A stretch of 64,000 nucleotides of DNA, taken from positions 1 through 64,000 of IMG/VR virus record IMGVR_UViG_3300044695_006279. One strand, written 5' to 3'. This document shows positions 48,864-56,445 of the stretch, in pieces (the stretch's first letter is position 1; every line of letters begins with the position of its first letter). The notes beneath the pieces were generated by a model. The model saw nothing but the letters and a program-made list of their open reading frames with translations, made no database searches and was not told the origin of the DNA. The translations under genes and the position numbers were made by a program. The stretch is from a virus.

Positions 48864-50051
48864 ATGCCTACTTTTTACAACTATACGGAAGGTGGTCAAG
48901 TATATTCTTTTGATGATGTCTTTGTACCTGCTGAGGCTTTTAGGCAAGGGACTTTATTTACTTGGGGTTCTAATGATGACCCCTTCGAGGGTAATGGATT
49001 TTTAGGAACCAATGATTCAACCAATAGACGCACTCCAGTCACCACATTTGCTGGTGGAACAAACTGGAAACAAGTTGCTACTGGAAGTTTTCACACAGCA
49101 GCAATCAAGACTGATGGAACCTTATGGACTTGGGGAGTTAATTATAGTGGACAACTAGGAGTAGATGGTTCATCCAGTCAAATTCCAATCACCACATTCA
49201 ACGGAGGAACCAACTGGAAACAAGTTTCTTGTGGAGTTAAACATACAGCAGCAATCAAGACTGATGGAACCTTATGGACTTGGGGACGCAATGCTTATGG
49301 AGAACTAGGAATCAATACACCAACCCAAATAAACACTCCAGTCACAACATTTACAGGAGGAACCAACTGGAAACAAGTTGCTTGTGGATATGATCATACA
49401 ATAGCAGTCAAAACTGATGGAACCCTATGGACTTGGGGTAATAATAGTAGTGGACAACTAGGAAACAATACAACAACCACTAGATCCACTCCAGTTACTA
49501 CATTTGCAGGAGGAACCAACTGGAAACAAGTTGCTGCTAAAGCGTCTTATACGTTTTATAATGCGGCAATCAAGAATGATGGAACTTTATGGACTTGGGG
49601 AGATAATTCTAATGGACAACTAGGAGACAATACAACAACCCAAAGACTCACTCCAGTCACCACATTTGCAGGAGGAACCAACTGGAAACAAGTTGCTTGT
49701 GGTAGTGGTCATAGTGCGGCAATCAAAACTGATGGAACTTTATGGACTTGGGGGTATAATTATGGAAGTCTAGGAGACAATACAACAACCCAAAGACTCA
49801 CTCCAGTCACCACATTTGCAGGAGGAACCAACTGGAAACAAGTTGCTGCTGGTAGTGGTCATTGTGCGGCAATCAAAACTGATGGAACTTTATGGACTTG
49901 GGGTGCGAATAATGGTGCTGGACAACTAGGAATTAATAATACAAGCACTAGACTCACGCCAGTCACCACATTCGCAGGAGGAACCAACTGGAAACAAGTT
50001 GCTTGTGTATCTCATACAGCAGCAACCACATACATAGATAGTTACCAATAA
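48864..50051 (+). CDS. RCC1-type seven-bladed beta-propeller protein 3
   Basis: A 395-residue protein with a short N-terminal segment (MPTFYNYTEGGQVYSFDDVF) and seven RCC1-type blades carrying NWKQVA, AAIKTDGTLWTWG and LGDN/LGIN turns. It is separated from the other two propellers by the glycosyltransferase genes. Its blades are nearly identical at the DNA level to those of propellers 1 and 2, so gene conversion is likely. Its different N-terminus again suggests a distinct attachment partner. Confidence 0.85.
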   Translation: MPTFYNYTEGGQVYSFDDVFVPAEAFRQGTLFTWGSNDDPFEGNGFLGTNDSTNRRTPVTTFAGGTNWKQVATGSFHTAAIKTDGTLWTWGVNYSGQLGVDGSSSQIPITTFNGGTNWKQVSCGVKHTAAIKTDGTLWTWGRNAYGELGINTPTQINTPVTTFTGGTNWKQVACGYDHTIAVKTDGTLWTWGNNSSGQLGNNTTTTRSTPVTTFAGGTNWKQVAAKASYTFYNAAIKNDGTLWTWGDNSNGQLGDNTTTQRLTPVTTFAGGTNWKQVACGSGHSAAIKTDGTLWTWGYNYGSLGDNTTTQRLTPVTTFAGGTNWKQVAAGSGHCAAIKTDGTLWTWGANNGAGQLGINNTSTRLTPVTTFAGGTNWKQVACVSHTAATTYIDSYQ

Positions 50052-50067
50052 AATATTATTCTTTATT

Positions 50068-50850
50068 ATGAAAACATTATTTTTTCTTTCTGGTCTTCCA
50101 AGATCAGGTTCTACTTTACTTGGATCAATTCTTTCACAACATCCAAAACTACAAGCAACTCCAACATCGCCACTTGCGGATTTGCTTTGTTGGATTGATG
50201 AAGGTTTCTCTAAACTAGATCTTCAACACACTTATGATAAGCAACAAATTCAATACAATACTTATAATTCAATTCTAGAAAACTTTTATAATCACGTAGA
50301 GAAACCTTACATCCTTGATAAGCATCGTGGTTGGTGTAAGAATGTACCTTCTATTGAAAAGTTTCTACATCAAACTCCAAAGATTATAGCAACCAATCGC
50401 AGAATAAGTGAAGTTCTTGCTTCTTACATTCTACTCATTCAAAGAAATAATGAAGCAGATAATTTTGTAGATGCTCATTTAAGAAGAGAAGGAAAACCAA
50501 TTACAACAGATAATCGTATTGAATGTCTTTGGAAGAATTATGTCTGCGATCCTTATGAAAGTTTGGTTTATGGATTGACACATAACAGATCAAATATTCA
50601 TCTAGTAGATTATAATGATCTTACACAAAAACCAGAAAGAGAACTGAATAAAATCTATGAGTTTCTGGGAATAGAATCTCATTCGCACGATTTTTCGGAC
50701 ATTCTAAATACCTGCAAGGAAGACAAAGACCACGAATGGGGTCTTGATAATCTTCATCAAATTCGTTCAAAACTTCAAAGAACTTCACCACCTCCTGAAG
50801 AAGTGATTGGTGAAGAAAACACTAAACTTTATGATAAATTTAATATATGA
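50068..50850 (+). CDS. sulfotransferase
   Basis: A 260-residue PAPS-dependent sulfotransferase. The 5'-phosphosulfate binding loop GLPRSGSTLLGSIL is at residues 9-22, the 3'-phosphate region includes ATNRRISEVLASYI, and a conserved YNDLTQKPERELNKIYEFLG ends the fold, as in the Sulfotransfer_3 group. Such enzymes transfer sulfate from PAPS to carbohydrate or tyrosine hydroxyls. In this island it may sulfate the glycan made by the neighbouring transferases, adding negative charge to the virion or host surface. It overlaps the next gene by four bases. Confidence 0.84.
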   Translation: MKTLFFLSGLPRSGSTLLGSILSQHPKLQATPTSPLADLLCWIDEGFSKLDLQHTYDKQQIQYNTYNSILENFYNHVEKPYILDKHRGWCKNVPSIEKFLHQTPKIIATNRRISEVLASYILLIQRNNEADNFVDAHLRREGKPITTDNRIECLWKNYVCDPYESLVYGLTHNRSNIHLVDYNDLTQKPERELNKIYEFLGIESHSHDFSDILNTCKEDKDHEWGLDNLHQIRSKLQRTSPPPEEVIGEENTKLYDKFNI

Positions 50851-51533
50851 TTGAAGTATTTTTAAGACATTGTTATACATCCAAAGTTAATCTTTCTGGA
50901 GCAAATCGTCCAGATTGGTGGGATAAAGAAAAGGTATTCCAGAATTTCAAGAATACACTCAACCAAGAAACCACCAACTACACAATCATCTTTGATGAGT
51001 GTTATGGAAAGCAAGAAGACACTTTCCTCAAAGATGAAAGTTCAATCACAATTAACTGTGGTAAAGAAAGTTCTAGTTTTTGTAAGACACTAGACCATAT
51101 TCTTTCTCAAGACTTTGATGATGATACAATCATCTATTTTCTTGAAGATGACTATGTACACCGTCCAGAATGGGATAGGGCTCTCATAGATGCATTTACT
51201 CTTCCAGTTCAGTACGCAACCTTGTACGACCACGGAGATAAGTATCAGGAGATGTATAAGGACTTTATGACTAAAGTTCTAGCAACAAAATATTCTCATT
51301 GGATGCCAACTCCTTCAACAACAAATACTTTTGCAGTAAAATTCAAAACACTCAAAGAAGATAAAGAAATTCATAGACACTTCTCAACAGGATTTGAACC
51401 TTCTGCAGACCACGGTAAATTTTTAGAACTACATAAGAAAGGGAGGAATTTAATCTCAAGTATTCCTGGTTATTCTACACATTGTCATTCACAATTTTTA
51501 TCACCTTGTATTGATTGGAGCACATACTTATGA
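50847..51533 (+). CDS. putative glycosyltransferase (GT-A type)
   Basis: A 228-residue protein. The GT-A core is visible at TIIYFLEDDYVHRPEWDRAL, where the acidic LEDDY sits after a hydrophobic strand and would bind the metal and nucleotide sugar. The N-terminus (VFLRHCYTSKVNLSGANRPD) and the C-terminal GYSTHCHSQFLSP are less informative. It lies between the sulfotransferase and the transferase-methyltransferase fusion, overlapping both. Confidence 0.66.
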   Translation: MIEVFLRHCYTSKVNLSGANRPDWWDKEKVFQNFKNTLNQETTNYTIIFDECYGKQEDTFLKDESSITINCGKESSSFCKTLDHILSQDFDDDTIIYFLEDDYVHRPEWDRALIDAFTLPVQYATLYDHGDKYQEMYKDFMTKVLATKYSHWMPTPSTTNTFAVKFKTLKEDKEIHRHFSTGFEPSADHGKFLELHKKGRNLISSIPGYSTHCHSQFLSPCIDWSTYL

Positions 51534-53065
51534 AAGTTACACTATACGCAATTGCAAAGAACGAAGAAAAGAATATTGAAAAGTTTCTCAAGAATGCAGA
51601 GAAGTTTGATGATGTAGTTGTAGTTGATACTGGAAGTACAGATGATACAGTTCAACTGCTGAAAGATGCTGGTGTTAAAGTTTATGAGCATCCACAAACT
51701 CGTGAGGAGTTTGATTTTTCAGTTGCAAGAAATCAGGCACTTTCTTATGTAGAAACTGATTGGGCATTTGCACTTGATTTTAATGAGGATGTTGCTGAGT
51801 TTCATCCAGAAGGTTTTGGTGTTATTGCTGGGGAATTTACCACATTCAGACATTTGAGATATGATGATAATGGTGGTGATGAACCTGTTCAATCTAATGA
51901 GGTTCATACTCGTCTTCATAGAACCAAGAATTATACTTGGGTGAATGCTGTTCACGAAGTTCCAAACTTTATTCCAACAGAAGAATATCCGAATGAAGTT
52001 GGTGTAGATACTACCATTAAGATTACTAAGAAGATTAATAAGACTGTAGATAAGGAATTATTCTATTTTAATATTTGCGAAAGGGAGTATAAAAAAGACC
52101 CAACTAATTGGTATTGGATTTGGTTTATTTTCAACCATTATTATAATGTTCAAAATTTCCAAAAAGCACTTGAATATGGTCAAGAGTTTCTAAACGTATC
52201 TAAACCTTACTTTGATAGTTTTAGAATTCTTGCTTTTATTCGTTGTAGTCAAATTCTACTGAATACGGGTGATATGCAACGAGGAATGAATTATGCATTC
52301 CACGCAGTTAGTGAAGGAATGAATATGGGAGGTTCTCATTTATCTCAAGCATTCCAATACTTGTTTGAACTTTCTAAGAGATTGAATAATCCCAATCTTA
52401 CAATCTTTGCAACTGGTTTCAATCCAGATATGCTTTCATCACCAGAAAGAATTGATGCGATTGATAAACTATTCTTAACCAATCTTGAAGATATTCCTTC
52501 TTGCTGGAGAGGTCACCGTAGATTTGCTGAGTGGTTAGTAACGCAAGTCAACCCAGAAGTAACTGTGGATCTTGGAGTTGATTGGGGATTCTCAACTTTC
52601 TGTTTTGCGATGCCTCGTATTGGACAAGTTTATGGTGTTGATACTTTTGAAGGAGACCAATTTACTGGCGGAAATCACGGATCTTATGAGTATGTTCTTA
52701 ATAAGCAAGAGAAACTGTTTATGAATGACAATGTGACTTTCATCAAAGGACTTTTTGATGAGGTTGCAAAGACTTGGGATAAGCAAATTGACATTCTTCA
52801 TATTGATGGTGATCACGCATATGAATCAGTAAAGCACGATTATGAAACTTGGAGTCCATTTGTAAAAGAAAATGGTGTGATACTATTCCACGATACTTGT
52901 ATTGAAGAACTGAATGGAAATCAATATGGCGTGAAGAAATTCTTTGATGAACTTGATCTTCCAAAAGTAACATTTACTCATACTTTTGGTCTTGGAGTTG
53001 CTTCAAAAAATAAGGATCTGATTGAGTTTATCAAGAATAACTTTGATTTGAATAATCCACTATGA
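51530..53065 (+). CDS. fusion of family 2 glycosyltransferase, TPR-like region and methyltransferase
   Basis: A protein of about 511 residues with three parts. Residues 1-170 are a GT2-type transferase: LYAIAKNEEKNIEKFLKN, VVVVDTGSTDDTVQLL, and ARNQALSYVETDWAFALDFN. Residues about 180-300 are helical repeats. Residues about 330-510 form a class I SAM methyltransferase: VTVDLGVDWGFSTFCFA, YGVDTFEGD, ILHIDGDHAYESVKHDYETW and VILFHDTC, as in Methyltransf_24. It could add a sugar and methylate it. ATG 51530 is preferred over an upstream in-frame start at 51515. Confidence 0.83.
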   Translation: MKVTLYAIAKNEEKNIEKFLKNAEKFDDVVVVDTGSTDDTVQLLKDAGVKVYEHPQTREEFDFSVARNQALSYVETDWAFALDFNEDVAEFHPEGFGVIAGEFTTFRHLRYDDNGGDEPVQSNEVHTRLHRTKNYTWVNAVHEVPNFIPTEEYPNEVGVDTTIKITKKINKTVDKELFYFNICEREYKKDPTNWYWIWFIFNHYYNVQNFQKALEYGQEFLNVSKPYFDSFRILAFIRCSQILLNTGDMQRGMNYAFHAVSEGMNMGGSHLSQAFQYLFELSKRLNNPNLTIFATGFNPDMLSSPERIDAIDKLFLTNLEDIPSCWRGHRRFAEWLVTQVNPEVTVDLGVDWGFSTFCFAMPRIGQVYGVDTFEGDQFTGGNHGSYEYVLNKQEKLFMNDNVTFIKGLFDEVAKTWDKQIDILHIDGDHAYESVKHDYETWSPFVKENGVILFHDTCIEELNGNQYGVKKFFDELDLPKVTFTHTFGLGVASKNKDLIEFIKNNFDLNNPL

Positions 53066-53418
53066 AGTTAGTAGTTCCTATATCAGTTGGAGAACTTTTA
53101 GATAAGATTACTATCTTAGAAATCAAATCTATGTTCACCAATGATGAATATGTATCTAAAGAACTGAATGATTTGAATGTTATCCGTAGTACTATAACTT
53201 CTTATACTACGGATAATATGAATCAGTTAAGAGAGGTAAATAAAAAACTTTGGAAAATAGAAGATAGACTCAGAGAAAAAGAAAAATTACAACAGTTTGA
53301 TGATGAATTTATTGAACTTGCTCGTAGTGTTTATATCACTAATGATGAACGAGCAAGAATTAAAAAAGAAGTTAATGAGTTGTGTAATTCTGATTACAGA
53401 GAAGTAAAGGTATACTAA
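53062..53418 (+). CDS. DUF6165 family protein
   Basis: A 118-residue helical protein. The start KLVVPISVGELLDKITILEIKS is the family's hallmark as I know it, followed by coiled-coil-like helices (QLREVNKKLWKIEDRLREKE). The function is unknown, but members are commonly found next to TPR and glycosyltransferase genes in surface-polysaccharide clusters. It closes the modification island, overlapping the fusion gene by four bases. A late promoter motif follows and restarts fibre gene expression. Confidence 0.75.
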   Translation: MKLVVPISVGELLDKITILEIKSMFTNDEYVSKELNDLNVIRSTITSYTTDNMNQLREVNKKLWKIEDRLREKEKLQQFDDEFIELARSVYITNDERARIKKEVNELCNSDYREVKVY

Positions 53419-53421
53419 ATA
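53415..53421 (+). promoter_or_regulatory. late promoter-like motif CTAAATA
   Basis: CTAAATA overlapping the end of the DUF6165 gene, 21 bases before the ATG at 53443. Confidence 0.42.
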
Positions 53422-53442
53422 TTTAAAAATATATTCAATCTA

Positions 53443-53778
53443 ATGGCAGCAGTAAGTGCAGTTAATCTCACAATACATAAAGGTACTTATTTTGAGGAAA
53501 CTTTTCAGTTAGCTGCTGAAGATAATAGTGGATTGAATTTAACTAACAATATTGCGACTGCTAAATTAAGAAAGCATCCGTCGTCACCTACTTCACATAC
53601 ATTCAGTACAACTCTTACTGTTGCAGATAGCACAGTAAAAATTTCGATGGGATCTACAATTACTGCAGCACTTCCAAGTGGTAGATGTTATTATGATGTA
53701 ATTTTGACTACTAGTGGTGGAATGATTTCAAAAGTAGTTGAAGGAAATGTAATCGTAGAGGAGACTGCTTCCGTATGA
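53443..53778 (+). CDS. small virion protein, baseplate/fibre attachment type
   Basis: A 111-residue beta-rich protein (VNLTIHKGTYFEETFQLAAE, TAKLRKHPSSPTSHTF, CYYDVILTTSGGMISKVVEG). The pattern resembles the N-terminal attachment domain of BppU-like baseplate or fibre proteins. It overlaps the next gene by four bases. It is probably a structural adaptor for the fibres encoded downstream, though this is by pattern only. Confidence 0.62.
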   Translation: MAAVSAVNLTIHKGTYFEETFQLAAEDNSGLNLTNNIATAKLRKHPSSPTSHTFSTTLTVADSTVKISMGSTITAALPSGRCYYDVILTTSGGMISKVVEGNVIVEETASV

Positions 53779-54074
53779 CTTACCAAGTAAGAGTTGCAGG
53801 TAGAGGAACTAACATCAAAACAACAGTAGCTTCGGGGGTAATTATGGCAAGAAACCTAAGCGAACTTTTGGATGTTGATATCGTTGGAAAAAGTGACAAG
53901 TATGTATTAATGTATGATAATGCAACTAAAAAATGGACTGCGGTAAATCCAGATGAAGTTTTATCTGCAGCATCAACAACTGAGACGACTCAACCGGGTC
54001 TTCCTACTAATTTTGTTGACGAACTTGATGTAGACCTAGATGATAAAATTGATCTTGATGCAGGAAGTTTTTGA
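53775..54074 (+). CDS. small virion-associated protein
   Basis: A 99-residue protein beginning TYQVRVAGRGTNIKTTVASG and then ARNLSELLDVDIVG and KYVLMYDNATKKW. The LSELLDV...KYVLMYDNATKKW arrangement is common in cyanophage fibre proteins, where it forms a short beta unit. The C-terminal tail is acidic (DLDDKIDLDAGSF). It overlaps the preceding gene and is probably co-assembled with it. Confidence 0.62.
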   Translation: MTYQVRVAGRGTNIKTTVASGVIMARNLSELLDVDIVGKSDKYVLMYDNATKKWTAVNPDEVLSAASTTETTQPGLPTNFVDELDVDLDDKIDLDAGSF

Positions 54075-54078
54075 ATCA

Positions 54079-54085
54079 ATAAATA
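54079..54085 (+). promoter_or_regulatory. T4-type late promoter motif ATAAATA
   Basis: ATAAATA directly after the stop of the preceding gene and 22 bases before the fibre ATG (54108). Confidence 0.52.
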
Positions 54086-54107
54086 ATAAAAAAAGAGTAT
54101 AAAGAAG

Positions 54108-56150
54108 ATGGCAGCTCCTGTTTTACAGTTTAAGAGAGGTCTTCTTGCTAATCTTCCCGGTTTAAGGGTAGGTGAACCTGGTTTTACAACTGATTCATAC
54201 GACCTTTATGTAGGTATTGATAGTTCTGCAAATAATAATAAGTTCTTTGGTTCTCATAGATATTGGACCAAAGGAACTGCTTCTACAGGTAGCGGCGTAA
54301 ATCTTGTAGAAGGAACTTCAAATGGCACTTCATATATCACACTAAAGTCACCAGATTCTCTTGCTGGAATTGTAACTTATACACTTCCAGCAACTCCGGT
54401 AAATGGTGATGTTCTCACAACAGATGCTAATGGTGTTCTTTCTTGGACATCAGCTCTAGATGAATTAGCAATTACTAATCTTGTAAGTGGGATTGGAACT
54501 TTTTCAAACAATGTTGCTTTTACTACTACTACTGACAATACTCTTGGTGATGTTAATACTGGTGCGGTTCAAATTGATGGTGGAGTAGGAATTGCCAAAA
54601 ATGTAACTATTGGTGCAGGTCTTTCTGTTACTGGACAATCACATTTTATTGGTACGGCAACATTTTATGGTGGGCAGATTAACCTTGGTGATAGTGACAC
54701 TGACGATATTGTAGTTGCTGGAGAATTTAAGTCTAACTTAATTCCAAGTGATGATGCAACTTATAATCTTGGAAATATATCAAAGAGATGGAATAATGCA
54801 TCCTTTGCCGGAGTAGGTACATTTGCTACGGGAGCAGTTGTTGATGCTGTTCAGATTGGTATTAGTAATGGCAATACAATTGATACTACAATAGGAAAAT
54901 TAACTCTTAATTCTATAATTGGACTTGTAGAAGTCGCACAACATCTTGATGTTCTTGGTGATTTAGATGTAACTGGTAATGTTTATATTGGCGGAACAAC
55001 AGTTACTCTTCGCGGAACTGATGTCTTTATCGAGAACAAAGATATTGTTCTTGGTTATACAACGACCTCTACACCAAATGACACAACTGCAAATCACGCA
55101 GGTGTTGCAATTGCATCAACGGAAGGAACTCCATTAGCAAACTTTGATGCTTCTGGAATTAATACTCTTCCAAGCACATACAAGCAAATGATGTGGTTCA
55201 AGAGTGGAACTCTTGGATTCAGCACTGATGCATTTGGTTTTAACTATGGTGTTGCGATTGGAACCACAACAATGGCGAATGGAGTTCGCCTGGCCGTTGG
55301 TTCTGGTGTTACTGTTAGTGATACTTCAGTATCTGCTACAACCTTCTACGGTTCTGTAGTTGGTAATGTTTCTTCTGCAGACCAAGTTAAGACGGTAGAT
55401 GCGGGTAGTGCAAATGCAGATTATTATCTAACCTTTGTAAATTCAAATAATGGTTCTTCAACCAATGAGATTGTTTATACTGATGATGGCGTTTACTACA
55501 ATCCAGGTACAAATACTTTTACGACACAATATGGACGTTTTACTGGTAATTTGATAGTTGATGGTGATATTAAAGTTGGTGGTAATGATATCCAGGCAAG
55601 TGATGGCACAACTGCCATTACTTTAAGTGGTGCAGATGTAACTATTGCTGGTGATTTGCAAATTACTGGTAATGATATTAAATCAAGCACCGGTGCTACA
55701 GCTATTACTCTTGCGGCAAATGATGTTACAATTGCCGATGACTTAACTGTTCAAGGTAATCTTTATGTAAATGGAAGCACGACTCAAGTTAATACAACTG
55801 CATTAACTGTAGAAGATCGTACTATTGAACTTGGTCGTGTTGATGGAGCTGTTCCATCGTCATCAACTACTTGGGACCTTGGAGTTCTCTTTAATTATAA
55901 TGCATCAGGTGCCAAGAAGTCCGCTGTTGTTTGGGAACATTCTGCAACAAGATTCCAGTTTGCAAGTGTTCTTGGTTCTGATACTGATGGTACTGATGTA
56001 AACACTCCTCAACTTTCAGTAACTACCTTTGCTCCTATTGAAATTGGTTCTCTGTGGGTGACTGACTGTGCAGGAACATCTCAAGTTATTTCTTGCACTG
56101 GAACAACAAGAAATCTTGAGAACATTACGATTGATGCTGGAACTTTTTGA
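54108..56150 (+). CDS. tail fibre structural protein (680 aa)
   Basis: A 680-residue fibre. The N-terminus QFKRGLLANLPGLRVGEPGF, TTDSYDLYVGID is the attachment domain seen on many fibre and tropism-determinant proteins. The stalk has GDVNTGAVQIDGGVGIAKNV and NIGKRWN-like motifs typical of phage fibres. A module at about residues 310-400 (TTANHAGVAIASTEGTPLAN, YKQMMWFKSGTLGFSTDAFG) recurs in the collagen-like fibre at 58652. No S74 domain is present. A terminator follows its stop. Confidence 0.75.
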   Translation: MAAPVLQFKRGLLANLPGLRVGEPGFTTDSYDLYVGIDSSANNNKFFGSHRYWTKGTASTGSGVNLVEGTSNGTSYITLKSPDSLAGIVTYTLPATPVNGDVLTTDANGVLSWTSALDELAITNLVSGIGTFSNNVAFTTTTDNTLGDVNTGAVQIDGGVGIAKNVTIGAGLSVTGQSHFIGTATFYGGQINLGDSDTDDIVVAGEFKSNLIPSDDATYNLGNISKRWNNASFAGVGTFATGAVVDAVQIGISNGNTIDTTIGKLTLNSIIGLVEVAQHLDVLGDLDVTGNVYIGGTTVTLRGTDVFIENKDIVLGYTTTSTPNDTTANHAGVAIASTEGTPLANFDASGINTLPSTYKQMMWFKSGTLGFSTDAFGFNYGVAIGTTTMANGVRLAVGSGVTVSDTSVSATTFYGSVVGNVSSADQVKTVDAGSANADYYLTFVNSNNGSSTNEIVYTDDGVYYNPGTNTFTTQYGRFTGNLIVDGDIKVGGNDIQASDGTTAITLSGADVTIAGDLQITGNDIKSSTGATAITLAANDVTIADDLTVQGNLYVNGSTTQVNTTALTVEDRTIELGRVDGAVPSSSTTWDLGVLFNYNASGAKKSAVVWEHSATRFQFASVLGSDTDGTDVNTPQLSVTTFAPIEIGSLWVTDCAGTSQVISCTGTTRNLENITIDAGTF

Positions 56151-56167
56151 AGTTTAACTGAAAACTA

Positions 56168-56174
56168 ATAAATA
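56168..56174 (+). promoter_or_regulatory. late promoter motif ATAAATA overlapping a terminator
   Basis: ATAAATA ends inside the first stem base pairs of the terminator at 56173. A transcript starting near 56181-56185 would begin in the hairpin loop and so escape termination. It lies 25 bases before the ATG at 56200. Confidence 0.5.
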
Positions 56175-56199
56175 GACCCAGAGATGGGTCTATTTTTTT
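56173..56199 (+). terminator. intrinsic terminator after the 680-aa fibre
   Basis: TAGACCCA (56173-56180) pairs with TGGGTCTA (56185-56192) around a GAGA loop, then seven T residues to the base before the next ATG. The stem-loop ends 8 bases from that start codon. Confidence 0.88.
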
Positions 56200-56385
56200 A
56201 TGAGTGAAGAAGATTTGAAGTTGGTTCTTTCAAAGTATCAACAAAAAACTTTTGAGTTATTCAATCAAAATATCGTATTAGAAACTCAAGTAGAAAAACT
56301 CAATATTACAGTAAGTGATTTGAGTGCAGAAATTGAGAAACTGAAGAAACCAAAAAGAGGAACAAAAACAGAAGAAGATTTTTGA
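56200..56385 (+). CDS. small coiled-coil protein (61 aa)
   Basis: A 61-residue, wholly helical protein: MSEEDLKLVLSKYQQKTFEL, then a heptad-like VLETQVEKLNITVSDLSAEI and a basic tail (KLKKPKRGTKTEEDF). A short coiled coil of about five heptads is predicted. Its start codon directly follows the terminator T tract, so it needs the overlapping late promoter or read-through. It may be a fibre chaperone or trimerisation factor. Confidence 0.65.
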   Translation: MSEEDLKLVLSKYQQKTFELFNQNIVLETQVEKLNITVSDLSAEIEKLKKPKRGTKTEEDF

Positions 56386-56391
56386 TAAATA
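56385..56391 (+). promoter_or_regulatory. T4-type late promoter motif ATAAATA
   Basis: ATAAATA overlapping the stop of the small coiled-coil gene, 54 bases before the ATG at 56446, with two palindromes in between. Confidence 0.48.
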
Positions 56392-56396
56392 ATAGA

Positions 56397-56428
56397 AACT
56401 CTTATATAAGAGTTCTACGGTATATACC
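56397..56428. repeat. two palindromes in the leader of the 620-aa gene
   Basis: AACTCTTATATAAGAGTT (56397-56414) and GGTATATACC (56419-56428) are perfect palindromes. The first could form an 8-bp RNA hairpin in the leader; no T tract follows, so it is not a standard terminator. Confidence 0.6.
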
Positions 56429-56445
56429 ATCAATGAGAGGATTGA

